Below are positions 33,827 through 43,127 of a stretch of 64,000 bases of DNA, piece after piece. Each line of letters opens with the position of its first letter. Position 1 is the first letter of the stretch. Made by a program: the position numbers and the translations under genes. Origin of the DNA: Herbiconiux sp. VKM Ac-1786 (GTDB lineage Bacteria; Actinomycetota; Actinomycetes; Actinomycetales; Microbacteriaceae); the NCBI RefSeq assembly GCF_015350805.1, contig NZ_JADKSG010000001.1, positions 2,094,513-2,158,512 on the forward strand, given 5' to 3'. The notes beneath the pieces were generated by a model. The model searched no databases. It had not been told where the DNA came from and saw nothing but the letters and a program-made list of their open reading frames with translations.

Positions 33827-34419
33827 TGATCGGCGACATCTTCGGCTCGCCTGTCGCACCAGTCGGACCGACCTTGATCACTTTCGTGTGCACCGGCAAC
33901 ATTTGCCGGTCGCCGCTGGCCGAGAAGGTCCTCAGGTTGAGAATGGCTGAGGCGTCCATAGATGACATCCTCGTCTCGAGCGTCGGACTGCACGCGGTAG
34001 TGGGATCGGGAATGGACGGCCTACCCGCTGAAATCGCGAGCCGAGAGGGAGCCGACCCGGCGCACCTCGCCGTCCAGGCAGACGCAGAGAACATTCGCGC
34101 GTCCAGCCTGGTGCTCACCATGACGCGAGAACAACGATCAGAACTTGTGAGGGAGTTTCCTTTCGCACTGAAACGCACCTTCACCCTTGCCGAATTCGTC
34201 CGGATCCTCGAGGAGTCGCCGCCCGTCGCTACTCGATCTGCCCGCTCGAGACCCCTCTTCGACACCGTCGTCGAGGCCGGTGTGCTGCGTTCGTCGATCC
34301 CACTCTCCGATGCCGACGACGTCGATGATCCCTACCGTCGGTCGCCCGCGACTCACGAACGGGTCGGTTCCGAGATAATCGCGCTGGTCGACCGGCTGAT
34401 GAACTCTCTCGCTGGTTGA
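33826..34419 (+). CDS. Low-molecular-weight protein-tyrosine phosphatase (copy 1)
   Basis: 197 residues, starting on the last base of the kinase stop (TGATG). The active-site loop CTGNICRS (Cys22 to Arg28) and the late acid DDVDDPYRRS identify the LMW-PTP family. It is longer than the usual ~150 because of an insert around residues 120-165. It probably removes phosphate from the tyrosine cluster of the kinase upstream, resetting polymer export. Confidence 0.9.
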   Translation: MIGDIFGSPVAPVGPTLITFVCTGNICRSPLAEKVLRLRMAEASIDDILVSSVGLHAVVGSGMDGLPAEIASREGADPAHLAVQADAENIRASSLVLTMTREQRSELVREFPFALKRTFTLAEFVRILEESPPVATRSARSRPLFDTVVEAGVLRSSIPLSDADDVDDPYRRSPATHERVGSEIIALVDRLMNSLAG

Positions 34420-34470
34420 GTCGACTTGACCGCAGGCGTCGACACGGATGGAGTCGCGGAGAGCGTGAAG

Positions 34471-34476
34471 TAGGCT
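34471..34476 (+). promoter_or_regulatory. -10 hexamer TAGGCT before the second phosphatase gene
   Basis: Transcription would start near 34483, leaving a leader that holds GAGAGG before the GTG at 34502. Confidence 0.35.
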
Positions 34477-34501
34477 TGATGTGGCTATCGAGAGGATCCA
34501 T

Positions 34502-35101
34502 GTGGAAGACGTTCGAGTCCTGACGGTCTGCTCGGGGAACATCTGTCGATCCCCGTTGGCCCAGCTGATGATCGCAGACGGGCTCGCCGACATTTCTGGT
34601 TTTGTCGTCGAAAGTGCTGGCACGATCGCTAAAGACGACCAGGAAATGCCTGAGCAGGCTCAGGTGATCGCCCGAGGGTTCGGGCTGGAGCCCGCCGGTC
34701 ACAGAGCGCGCTATCTGACGGAAGATGTCGTCGTGGAGGCCGATGTGCTGCTTGCCATGTCGCGATCTCACCGAAGCGAGATCGTGAGACATGCGCCCTC
34801 GAAGATCTCCAAGACGTTCACGGTAAGGGAGTTCGCCCGGCTTGCCTCTGGCGTCACTGACGAGCAGATCGTCGCGGCGGCCGGCGACGGAAGTCTGCGC
34901 GACCGGGTGGCAGCGGCGCTTCGCCTGGTAGTCGCGCAGAAGGCGTCGAGCCCCCGTCCGACTGATCCGGAGCTCGACGACGTCATCGACCCGTACCGCC
35001 GCGACGACTCCGTTTATCGTCAGTCAGCCGATGAACTGGAGCCTGCTGTGGGGGAGGTCGTGCGCGTTCTGCGACTTGCGTCAGGAGCCGGAAAACACTG
35101 A
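34502..35101 (+). CDS. Low-molecular-weight protein-tyrosine phosphatase (copy 2)
   Basis: 199 residues. Active-site loop CSGNICRS (Cys10), acid segment LDDVIDPYRRDDSVY. GTG 34502 has GAGAGG six bases upstream; the frame also allows GTG 34481. It is paralogous to 33826, with the same insert before the final acid loop. It may serve the second kinase at 37764 or act redundantly. Confidence 0.88.
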   Translation: MEDVRVLTVCSGNICRSPLAQLMIADGLADISGFVVESAGTIAKDDQEMPEQAQVIARGFGLEPAGHRARYLTEDVVVEADVLLAMSRSHRSEIVRHAPSKISKTFTVREFARLASGVTDEQIVAAAGDGSLRDRVAAALRLVVAQKASSPRPTDPELDDVIDPYRRDDSVYRQSADELEPAVGEVVRVLRLASGAGKH

Positions 35102-35255
35102 GATTCAGCACGTCGTCAGCTGATTGGGAAACACCCTGGAAACGACCATTTCATCGTTCGTTGATGTACCGAGTCGTCTGGCGGCCCCGATACGGCTAAA
35201 ATCACTCTTTGGGCCGACTCTTATCCATGTATGAGATTGTGTCTTGGGGGCATAG

Positions 35256-36737
35256 ATGACGACAACTGCTCGGCAGACCGTGGGCATCGAGAAGGCAGTA
35301 CGTCCCGACTGGCGGCAGTCGTACTCGCGGCGGCTGAGTGTCACCGATCTAATCGTGATCGCGGTCGCGGTCGGTGCTACTCAGGTGCTCTGGTTCGGAT
35401 TTTCGGTGAACGACCGCGTCGTGACCGAGAGCCTGAACTCGCTCGCCCTCAGCTACACCGTGGTGTCGGTCGTCTTGACCGTCTGCTGGGTCGGGCTGCT
35501 CGGCATCTACGGCTCTCGAAGTGACCGCATCATCGGCACCGGTACGACGGAGTACAGGTTGATCGTCGACGCCAGTCTTCGGCTATTCGGGGTCTTCGCG
35601 ATCATCGCCTTCCTTTTCAGGATCGAGTTCAGCCGCGGCTACTTCATCCTCGCCCTCCCGATCGGCGTGCTCTCCTTGCTTCTTGCACGCTGGCTGTGGC
35701 GCAAGTGGCTGAACAATCGCCGCGCGCGCGGCGAGTACTCAGCCCGTGTTCTCCTGGTGGGTTCGGAGATCTCCGTGTTACACACCGCGAAAGAGCTGGC
35801 GCGCCTTCCGTCTGCCGGGTATTTCGTGGTCGGCGCCTGCATCCCGAGTGGCCTCGTCGCAGATCATCTTCCCGGGACAGATATCCCGGTCGCCGGCAGC
35901 GTCGACCGCGTGAGCAGTGCGATCGACGCGACCGGCGCCGACACCATCGTGATCACCAGTTCCGACGAATTGTCGCCCGAGCGCATCCGGGAACTCAGCT
36001 GGTCGCTCGAGCCCGGCCGACAGCATCTGGTTGTCGCACCGAGCCTCACGGACATCGGTGGTCCGCGAATCCACACCCGCCCCGTCGCCGGACTGCCCCT
36101 CATTCACGTGGAGACGCCGCGCTACGAAGGATTCAAGCGCTATCAGAAGCGCATCTTCGACGTGGTCGCCTCCTTCGCCTTGCTGCTCCTGCTGTCCCCG
36201 GTGCTGGTCGCCATCGCCGTCATCATCAGGCTGAGCAGCCCCGGAGCGGTGTTGTTCCGGCAGGAGCGGGTCGGGCTCGACGGCCAGTTGTTCAGCATGC
36301 TGAAGTTCAGGTCGATGGTGACGGACGCGGAGTCCCTGATGCAGGAGATCTCGAGCGAAGACCGTGACAAGGGCAACGCGGTGTTGTTCAAGATGAAGAA
36401 CGATCCGCGCGTCACGCCGGTAGGCCGCATTCTCCGCAAGTTCAGCCTCGACGAACTTCCGCAGTTATTCAACGTGCTGCGGGGCGATATGTCACTGATC
36501 GGTCCTCGTCCGCCATTGCAGCGGGAGGTGGATCTCTACGAGAGCCACGTGCACCGGCGTTTCCTGATGAAGCCCGGTATCACCGGCCTATGGCAGGTCA
36601 GCGGTCGCTCCGACCTTTCTTGGGAGGACTCGGTGCGCCTCGACCTCTACTACGTCGAGAACTGGTCGATGGTAGGTGACCTCGTCATCCTTGTGAAGAC
36701 TGCGCGGGCTGTCTTTGCCAGTAGCGGCGCCTACTGA
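35256..36737 (+). CDS. Undecaprenyl-phosphate glycosyl-1-phosphate transferase (priming enzyme)
   Basis: 493 residues. Four N-terminal transmembrane segments (residues 30-150), a cytoplasmic Rossmann-like region (ARVLLVGSEISVLHTAKEL), a fifth hydrophobic segment (VVASFALLLLLSPVLVAIAV), and the bacterial sugar transferase domain: KFRSMVTDAESL, LRKFSLDELPQLFNVLRGDM, SLIGPRPPL and KPGITGLWQVSGRSDLSW. It puts the first sugar phosphate on undecaprenyl phosphate and so starts each repeat unit. GGGGG lies before the ATG. The AT-rich upstream region contains TAAAAT, a plausible -10. Confidence 0.93.
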   Translation: MTTTARQTVGIEKAVRPDWRQSYSRRLSVTDLIVIAVAVGATQVLWFGFSVNDRVVTESLNSLALSYTVVSVVLTVCWVGLLGIYGSRSDRIIGTGTTEYRLIVDASLRLFGVFAIIAFLFRIEFSRGYFILALPIGVLSLLLARWLWRKWLNNRRARGEYSARVLLVGSEISVLHTAKELARLPSAGYFVVGACIPSGLVADHLPGTDIPVAGSVDRVSSAIDATGADTIVITSSDELSPERIRELSWSLEPGRQHLVVAPSLTDIGGPRIHTRPVAGLPLIHVETPRYEGFKRYQKRIFDVVASFALLLLLSPVLVAIAVIIRLSSPGAVLFRQERVGLDGQLFSMLKFRSMVTDAESLMQEISSEDRDKGNAVLFKMKNDPRVTPVGRILRKFSLDELPQLFNVLRGDMSLIGPRPPLQREVDLYESHVHRRFLMKPGITGLWQVSGRSDLSWEDSVRLDLYYVENWSMVGDLVILVKTARAVFASSGAY

Positions 36738-36782
36738 AGTGTTGGTCTCTTCCAGCTAGTTGCTGGCGGTGACCGGGCGCCG

Positions 36783-37724
36783 TCACTTCCAGGTGCTACC
36801 GCCATCGAGAGATCGCACGACGGTGGTGCCGGCCCACAGCCACGTCGCAGTCGAGTTCCCCGAAATCGCGATGTCGGTGCTCTCATTGCCAGTAGCTACG
36901 CACCGCGAGACCGTCATCGGATCAGCGGAGCCTGTGGCGGCGATCGCGCTGACTACCACGCCCACACACGCGGGGTCGTCGGAGAGAGCTGCAACGAGGT
37001 AGCCCTCAGTCCCCGTTCCGATGGCTGCGGCGCTTCGAACGGGAGTGGATGCCTCCCACGTGACCCCGGTGTCAGTGGTGCGATGCAGCGACCCGTCGGA
37101 GCAGAGCGTTGCGGCGCTGGTTGCGTCCACGGCGGCGAGACCGACGATTTCCGGACAGGGGGCCTGCCTCACACCGGCCGGCGAGACGACGATGGCGCGA
37201 TTGCCGGGTTCGATCCGCCAAACAGTCGCTACTCGGTCCGGAAAAGCCGTCCACTGGGTACCCTCCGTAGTGGTGCCTACCCACGTCGGGCTGCAGTCCT
37301 GCTTTGTCTGCGCGATGAGGAATGCGGATCGACTGTCTCCGAGAATCGAAAGCGAGACCGCGGCTGAGATACCGCCCTGCGCACCCAAGTCGAAGCCGTC
37401 CCAGGTATTGCCCCCATCGGCTGAATGCTCCACCAGCGCGTCTGCCTTAGGACACGTACCTGTTTCAGAGCGCCACGCCGACGTCGCGTCGAAGGCCGCC
37501 AGCAAACGGGTCGCCGGCGGTAGATCGACGGCGTCAGGTTCCCCGCCTGGCGTGCTCAGCAAGTTTGACGAGATCGGTGTTGCCGTGCTTTGCGGCATTG
37601 ACGACCCATTCGACAGGGCGGCCGCGACGAGCACACCATCAACGATCAAGAAGGCGCCGATCGCGATGGCGGCCAGAATGCCCCGGGCGGAGCGCACCGA
37701 GTTCGGATTGCGTGTCTTGGCCAT
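36783..37724 (-). CDS. Membrane-anchored Asp-box (BNR-like) repeat protein
   Basis: 313 residues. Short cytoplasmic N-terminus, one transmembrane segment (GILAAIAIGAFLIVDGVLVA), then an outside domain with three Asp-box motifs: SADGGNTWD, TTDTGVTWE and SLDGGSTWK, plus a partial TTEGTQWT. These mark a beta-propeller like those in sialidases and PSII-stability-like proteins. No catalytic residues could be assigned. GGAAG precedes the ATG. It lies 39 bp downstream of the second BY-kinase, so the two are probably cotranscribed. A surface carbohydrate-binding role is inferred. Confidence 0.72.
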   Translation of the reverse strand: MAKTRNPNSVRSARGILAAIAIGAFLIVDGVLVAAALSNGSSMPQSTATPISSNLLSTPGGEPDAVDLPPATRLLAAFDATSAWRSETGTCPKADALVEHSADGGNTWDGFDLGAQGGISAAVSLSILGDSRSAFLIAQTKQDCSPTWVGTTTEGTQWTAFPDRVATVWRIEPGNRAIVVSPAGVRQAPCPEIVGLAAVDATSAATLCSDGSLHRTTDTGVTWEASTPVRSAAAIGTGTEGYLVAALSDDPACVGVVVSAIAATGSADPMTVSRCVATGNESTDIAISGNSTATWLWAGTTVVRSLDGGSTWK

Positions 37725-37763
37725 CTCGAGCTTCCGTTCGACTATCCGCCGCGTGTCCGCCGA

Positions 37764-39176
37764 CTACTTTCGGCCGCGCCGGGCGCGAGGCTTGGGCATG
37801 ACCTCTGAGGGCTGCTCGGCCCCGCCGTAGTAGCTGTACTCGGTGCCACCGTAGGCGTCGGGACCCTTGCTCGGAAGCATCGTCAGGACGACTCCGATCA
37901 CCTTGCTGTTGGTCTGATTTAGGTTGCGGATCGCCCCGGCGACCTCGGTCTTCTTCACCTTCCCGGCTGCAGAAACAACGATTGCCCCGGCGGTCAGGCT
38001 GCTCAGGACAGCCGCGTCGGTCACCGGCAAAAGGGGTGGCGAATCGAGGAGCACGTAGTCGACCTGCTCATTCAGCGCTTGGAGGAGGCTGACCATGGCC
38101 TCTGACCCGAGCAGCTCGCTGGGGTTCGGCGGCACCTGGCCGGCAGGCAGGACGAACAAGTCCTTATCACCCCAGCGCTGCAGCACGTCGGCCAGTGCGG
38201 CTCGCCCGATGAGCACGTCGGTGAGCCCGACGGCGCCCTCGAGGCCCATGTACTCAGCCAGCCTCGGAAGCCTGAGGTCAGCATCGACGAGAACGACGCG
38301 CGCCCCTGTCTCGGCCAAGGCCAGGGCCAAGTTCGCGGTCGTCGTGCTCTTGCCCTCCCCGGGAATTGAAGAAGTGACCACGAAGGCGCGGTTGTCGTCG
38401 TCGACGTTCACGAATCTCAAGTTCGTACGGAGGGCGCGGAACGACTCTGCACGAGGGTTGCGTGGGTCGGTGTAGACGATCAGCGGGTGCTTGTTCGACT
38501 CGGGGTCGTAGGTCGTTCCACCGAGGATCGGGACATCGGTTAGAGCCTCAATGTCGTGGCGGCCGTGCACGCGGGTGTCGAGAGTCGAACGGAGGAACGC
38601 CGCCCCGATCCCGATGATGAGGCCGAGAAGAGCGCCGATGCCAATGTTCGCAGCGAGGTTCGGGCTGGAGGGCCGAGAAGAGGGTTCGGCAGGCTGAATG
38701 GTCTGCACCTTCACCAGACTGGGGCCGCCACCGGTGGGCTCTTCGAGATCGTTCGCCACGGTCTGGAAGCTGTCCGCAGTGGCATTGGCGATGTTCGCGG
38801 CCTGCTGCGGGTCGGGGTCGGAGGCGCTGATACTGATGATCGTCGTGCCGGAGGTGGCCGCAGCAGTGATCTTGGTCTCGAGGGCCGATGCCGTCATATC
38901 GAGGTCGAGGGCGTCGATCACCGGGTCGAGCACCGCAGGGCTCGAGACGACGGCGACGTAGGACTGCACCTTCTGCTGCGCGTAGGTGTTGCCCTGAATG
39001 AGCTCGCCCGTGCTCGAAGAGTCTGTCTGCACGGACACGAAAATGCGCGTCTCCGACTCGTACTGCGGGGTGGCCACGATCGCGAGCGCCGAACCGACGG
39101 CCACACCCAGGAGTAGGGCGACAATGATCAGGACCCAGCCCTTGCGGAGCACGCGGATGTAGTCTTGTAAGGTCAC
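37764..39176 (-). CDS. Wzz-type chain-length protein fused to BY-tyrosine kinase (copy 2)
   Basis: 470 residues from a GTG with GAGAGG eight bases upstream. Two transmembrane segments (WVLIIVALLLGVAVGSALAI and IGIGALLGLIIGIGAAFL) bracket the Wzz domain. Walker A IPGEGKSTT (Lys276), A' VVLVDADLRLP, B YVLLDSPPL, and a tyrosine cluster (YGGTEYSYYGG) near the C-terminus. Same family as 32222, with a basic tail (KPRARRGRK). It reads opposite to copy 1, with an Asp-box protein as the second gene of its operon. Confidence 0.92.
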   Translation of the reverse strand: MTLQDYIRVLRKGWVLIIVALLLGVAVGSALAIVATPQYESETRIFVSVQTDSSSTGELIQGNTYAQQKVQSYVAVVSSPAVLDPVIDALDLDMTASALETKITAAATSGTTIISISASDPDPQQAANIANATADSFQTVANDLEEPTGGGPSLVKVQTIQPAEPSSRPSSPNLAANIGIGALLGLIIGIGAAFLRSTLDTRVHGRHDIEALTDVPILGGTTYDPESNKHPLIVYTDPRNPRAESFRALRTNLRFVNVDDDNRAFVVTSSIPGEGKSTTTANLALALAETGARVVLVDADLRLPRLAEYMGLEGAVGLTDVLIGRAALADVLQRWGDKDLFVLPAGQVPPNPSELLGSEAMVSLLQALNEQVDYVLLDSPPLLPVTDAAVLSSLTAGAIVVSAAGKVKKTEVAGAIRNLNQTNSKVIGVVLTMLPSKGPDAYGGTEYSYYGGAEQPSEVMPKPRARRGRK

Positions 39177-39390
39177 GTCGGTTGCCTCTCGTTTTTCACC
39201 GGGTGCAGCGGAGAGACTCGATTTCAATCGGATGACGAGTCCGTGCCCCCGTCTCCGATTGTTCCACACAAGCAGAGCCGACCTAGAATCCACACCTCAT
39301 GCAACTGCTCCTGATGGACCCAGGAAGGGCTTGATAGGCTCTACCGAGCGCCCGTGTGGGTGTTGCGAAGCCGAGGACCCTGGGGGAGTG

Positions 39391-40446
39391 ATGAGACATC
39401 GTGTTGCGACCGGACTTGTGATCGTCGCCCTCGCCTCGGGCCTCGCCGTAGCTCCGGCGATCTCGGCATCGGCTGACGTATCGGCACCGTCGACGATAGT
39501 GCTCCCCACCCCGGAGCCGACGCTGCCCGAAGAGCCCCAGCCGACCGATCCGCCGGATCCGGGGCCGACGGATCCGCCGCCCCTTCCCACAACTCCGCCC
39601 GTGGATCCGACACCGGCCCCGACGGAGGCAACGCCGCCCGAGGTTCCGGTCGAGGAGCCCGCCGAACCGGAGGTCCCGGTCGAGGTTCCGGTCGAAGAGC
39701 CGACGTTTGTTGACGGAGACGACAACAGCGACGTCGAAGAGGAGGAGGTCGCGCCGGTCGCCCCGTCGCCCTCGGAGACTCCCTCGCCGGCTCCGACCGT
39801 CACTCCCACGCCCATTCCGGCCGTTGACATCTTTGCGCCGTTCTACCCGCCGTCGTCCGGGGCCGCTCGTGATCTGCTCCCGCTGACGCTCGGCGGCATC
39901 GCCGCTGGCCTCGTGGTCGTCGCTGCGATTGTGGCCTTCATCGTTTCGCGCTGGAAGCTCGCCGGGCTGCGCTCGTCGCTGATCCTCACCGAGCGTCCCG
40001 TCGACACGACAGCGCATTCCGATCGCCGCCTGCCTCACAAGACTCCGAGCACTCTCGATATCTCCTTGTTGGTCGGTGCCCGATCGAGCGCTACACGGCA
40101 GCCGCCGAAGCCAAGTCTCTCGCTTCACCTTCCCGAACGACCACGAGTCGCCGCGTCCGAAAGCGGTGCTCAGCGGTTCGAAGTTCCTGCCACCCCGACA
40201 TCAAGGCGCGCCTCGGCGGTCAGCTCCCGACGCGCTTTCGATCTCGCTGCGGTGTTCGGCGGCAAGCGCCGAGCGGCGTCCAGGTCCGTGCTGGTCTCGC
40301 GTGATGGCCTGGATGGAGCGCTCGGTGCTGGCACCGACCGCGCCCAGGCCCCGACGCTCGATCTTGAATGGCAGACAACTAGCCGGGCCGCAAAATCCGG
40401 TCCCGCGTTGAAGCTCGACTTCCCGACGGCTCCCGCGCGCGCCTAG
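39391..40446 (+). CDS. Secreted Pro/Thr/Glu-rich surface protein with one TM anchor
   Basis: 351 residues: a signal peptide (LVIVALASGLAVAPAISASA), an outside stalk of ~115 residues made of Pro, Thr, Glu and Val repeats (PEVPVEVPVEEP), one transmembrane segment (TLGGIAAGLVVVAAIVAFIV), and a ~150-residue basic cytoplasmic tail. ATG 39391 follows GGGGGAG; the frame reaches back to 39232 with no start signal. No enzymatic domain. It could span the wall as a stalk and contact the export machinery inside, an inference from layout and position. Confidence 0.72.
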   Translation: MRHRVATGLVIVALASGLAVAPAISASADVSAPSTIVLPTPEPTLPEEPQPTDPPDPGPTDPPPLPTTPPVDPTPAPTEATPPEVPVEEPAEPEVPVEVPVEEPTFVDGDDNSDVEEEEVAPVAPSPSETPSPAPTVTPTPIPAVDIFAPFYPPSSGAARDLLPLTLGGIAAGLVVVAAIVAFIVSRWKLAGLRSSLILTERPVDTTAHSDRRLPHKTPSTLDISLLVGARSSATRQPPKPSLSLHLPERPRVAASESGAQRFEVPATPTSRRASAVSSRRAFDLAAVFGGKRRAASRSVLVSRDGLDGALGAGTDRAQAPTLDLEWQTTSRAAKSGPALKLDFPTAPARA

Positions 40447-40550
40447 CCTTACTTCGCTCCGCGGATGGATTCGGACGCGAATTCCTCGCGATGGTGCTGA
40501 TTTCCGTCGTCTGACGTACGATGGCCCCAGTGTGATTGGGGTCACCAAAA

Positions 40551-43082
40551 ATGGCAAATATCGATTTTTCTCGACGAATCTTTTTGTCTGCTTCCGCATT
40601 GGGTGTTGCGAGTGTCGCAATGGAAGCAGTCGCACCACCACGATCGGCATTCGCTGCCGCCTCGACGGCGCTTCCCGCGTTGTCTGGCACGACGGCGGAT
40701 GCGTCGGCCGCCTTGGCCGCCTACCTCGCCACCGCGGGTGCTAGTGCCGCCATCGTTGGCGACTACTTCATCGACTCGGAAATCGCGATACCGCACTCCG
40801 TGACATCACTGGAGATCCCGAGCGGCTCCCGTATCAAGGTGCGCGGCGATCACGCAGGACTCACTCGATCGGGAACGGTGACCTTCCGGGAGTTGCTCGC
40901 CGCGCCGGTCGCCCAAGGGGCGACGACCATCCAGGCCGCTGCGGCGACGTATCGAGTCGGTGAGTACATCCTCGTCACCACCTACGACGTCGTGCCGAAG
41001 TCGCCCGACAAGTACGGGTACATGCGCCAGGTGACGGCGGTGAACGGAAAGACCGTCTCGGTGGACGGCCCGATTCCGCGGGGCATGACCCTCCAGCCTC
41101 GTACGGCGATCGTGGCGCTCGCCCCGTCGATACGCCTGTGGGGCGCCGGCGAGATCGTGAGCACGGATGCGACGGTCACCAAGAGGCCGCTCCTCGCGTT
41201 CTTCGCCGTCAACGACCCGAAAGTCGAGGGCATCTACCTCCATGACTCGGGAGGAACTGCGGTCAACCTCGCCCATTGCCTCAACGGGACCATCGACTGC
41301 GCCATCTCCGACCTCAAAGACGATGGGGTGAACTACTTCGGCTACGGGGTGAATGTGACCGGGGCCACACGAGGTGTCGTCGTGAAAGGCCGAATCTCGC
41401 GGGTGCGTCATGCCGTGACCACGAACGCAGGCCCCCAGGTCACCGGTATCGGTCCGGCCGGCGAACCGGAGGACTGCCGCTTCGAGCCCGTCGTTGAAAA
41501 TTGCAGCGACAAGTCGATCGACACGCACCGCGTCGGCTGGAACACCACAATCGTGCCCAATGTGGTGGGTGGGCGCGGTGGAGTGCAGATCCGCGCCGAC
41601 AACACCCACGTGGTGGGCGGCACCATCGTCGGCAGTTCCGGCCCGGGCGTAGCCGTCGCCGATGTCGTCGGCGTCCCCGCGACGATCTCTGGAACAGCGA
41701 TCAGCTACCTCAAAGCGTCAGGTACAGCGCTCCTAGGCAACGGACCGGTGAACGCGTCCGACGTCACGATCCGCGACTGCTACGGGACGAACATCGTCCT
41801 CAAGGAGGGCTCGACCGTCACGGGAGGATCCATCAGCGCCGGCGGAAGTGTCGGGGTGCGGTTCATGGGGTCGAACAACACGGTCACCGATCTCCAGTTG
41901 GGTGCATCAGTGACCACCCCGTACGTCGAGGATCCGGGGGTCACTGGCAATTCCTTCGACACCGCGCCGCCCGACGACATCGAGATGCTGCCAGCTCCGA
42001 AGTCGCTCACCGCCATCAACATCGGCGGCACGGTCGCCGTCGGTAGTCAGCTCGTCGCGAGTAGCGGCACCTGGGATGTCATCGGTGTCACGACGACCTT
42101 CACCTGGTTGCGGGACGGCGTCGAGATCAATGGGGCAGTCGCGCGTACGCATCCCAAGTACGACGTAATCAGCGTCGACATGGGCAAGACCGTCAGCGTG
42201 CGGGTGACCGCCACCCGCACGGGTTACAACCCGGGCACAGCGACCTCACCCGGTGTTGCAGTCGCCGCCGGGCCGGCCCTGGCCCCGACGACGGCACCCG
42301 TGATGAGTGGGACGGGTGCCATAGGCACCTACCTCAGCGTGACGAAAGGCGTCTGGACACCGGCCGCTCAGTCCTGGACCTACACCTGGCTTGTCGGAGG
42401 TGTGGCCCAGAGCGGCCCTACCGGCGATCGGGTGCAGATCCAATCGGGCTGGGCGGGCAAGGACGTCGCCGTGCGCGTGACCGCCGCCCGAACCGGCTGG
42501 GCCTCCGGCTCGGTGACCACGCCGGTGATGAGGATGGCGGGCGCGGCCATTGCCAACACCGTGAAGCCTGCCATTTCTGGAACGGCCAAGGTCGGCTCGT
42601 ACCTCACGGTCTCCAACGGCACCTGGAACCCCTACCCCGGATCCTTCAAGGTCTCTTGGTATGTGAACGGCGTGGTCGTGTCGGGACTGACCGCATCCCG
42701 GGTGCAGGTGCGCTCCGATTGGTCGGGCAAGCAGGTCAATGCGCGCATAACGGCCGCGAAGGCCGGCTGGACGTCTGCGTCGGCCGACTCGGCAAAACTG
42801 ACCATCGCCGAGGCTCCTCTGCTGAACACCGGCCGTCCGATGCTGTCCGGCTCGGGCAAGGTGGGCGCTTTCGTGAGCGTGTCCTACGGATCGTGGAGCC
42901 CGTCGGCGTCCTCGTACTCGGTGGCGTGGTACGTCAACGGGACGGTTGTCTCTGGTCTCAGCACCACTCGGGTTCAGATCATGAGCGCCTGGAAGGGCAA
43001 GACCGTCGTGGCGAAGGTCACCGCGAAGCGAGCCGGATTCACCAGCACCACGTCATCCACCACTGCTCTCACAATCGCCTGA
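40551..43082 (+). CDS. Tat-exported beta-helix protein with four Ig-like repeats
   Basis: 843 residues. Tat signal FSRRIFLSASALGVASVAME, then a right-handed parallel beta-helix of ~420 residues as in pectate-lyase-like and tailspike proteins (GVNVTGATRGVVVKGRISRV, HAVTTNAGPQVTG). Four ~90-residue repeats follow, starting near 41995, 42274, 42544 and 42814. Each has the pattern VGSxL-x-VSxGTW, a YxWxxxG strand and GKxVxxRxTAxxxG. ATG 40551 is used; the TTG at 40536 is less likely. It is paralogous to 53136 over the helix. It is likely a surface polysaccharide-binding or -modifying protein. Confidence 0.8.
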   Translation: MANIDFSRRIFLSASALGVASVAMEAVAPPRSAFAAASTALPALSGTTADASAALAAYLATAGASAAIVGDYFIDSEIAIPHSVTSLEIPSGSRIKVRGDHAGLTRSGTVTFRELLAAPVAQGATTIQAAAATYRVGEYILVTTYDVVPKSPDKYGYMRQVTAVNGKTVSVDGPIPRGMTLQPRTAIVALAPSIRLWGAGEIVSTDATVTKRPLLAFFAVNDPKVEGIYLHDSGGTAVNLAHCLNGTIDCAISDLKDDGVNYFGYGVNVTGATRGVVVKGRISRVRHAVTTNAGPQVTGIGPAGEPEDCRFEPVVENCSDKSIDTHRVGWNTTIVPNVVGGRGGVQIRADNTHVVGGTIVGSSGPGVAVADVVGVPATISGTAISYLKASGTALLGNGPVNASDVTIRDCYGTNIVLKEGSTVTGGSISAGGSVGVRFMGSNNTVTDLQLGASVTTPYVEDPGVTGNSFDTAPPDDIEMLPAPKSLTAINIGGTVAVGSQLVASSGTWDVIGVTTTFTWLRDGVEINGAVARTHPKYDVISVDMGKTVSVRVTATRTGYNPGTATSPGVAVAAGPALAPTTAPVMSGTGAIGTYLSVTKGVWTPAAQSWTYTWLVGGVAQSGPTGDRVQIQSGWAGKDVAVRVTAARTGWASGSVTTPVMRMAGAAIANTVKPAISGTAKVGSYLTVSNGTWNPYPGSFKVSWYVNGVVVSGLTASRVQVRSDWSGKQVNARITAAKAGWTSASADSAKLTIAEAPLLNTGRPMLSGSGKVGAFVSVSYGSWSPSASSYSVAWYVNGTVVSGLSTTRVQIMSAWKGKTVVAKVTAKRAGFTSTTSSTTALTIA

Positions 43083-43127
43083 GTTCCAGCTGGCTGGCCG
43101 CCGCGCCCGACGCGCCGGGCCAGGGCC

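Noticed and set aside
39500-39830. Tandem DNA repeat or CRISPR-like array
   Set aside because: It is an in-frame Pro/Thr/Glu-rich protein stalk with irregular units, no constant repeat and no spacers.
43083-43127. Terminator between the beta-helix and acyltransferase genes
   Set aside because: Only 5-bp arms around a GC-rich loop; too weak to call.
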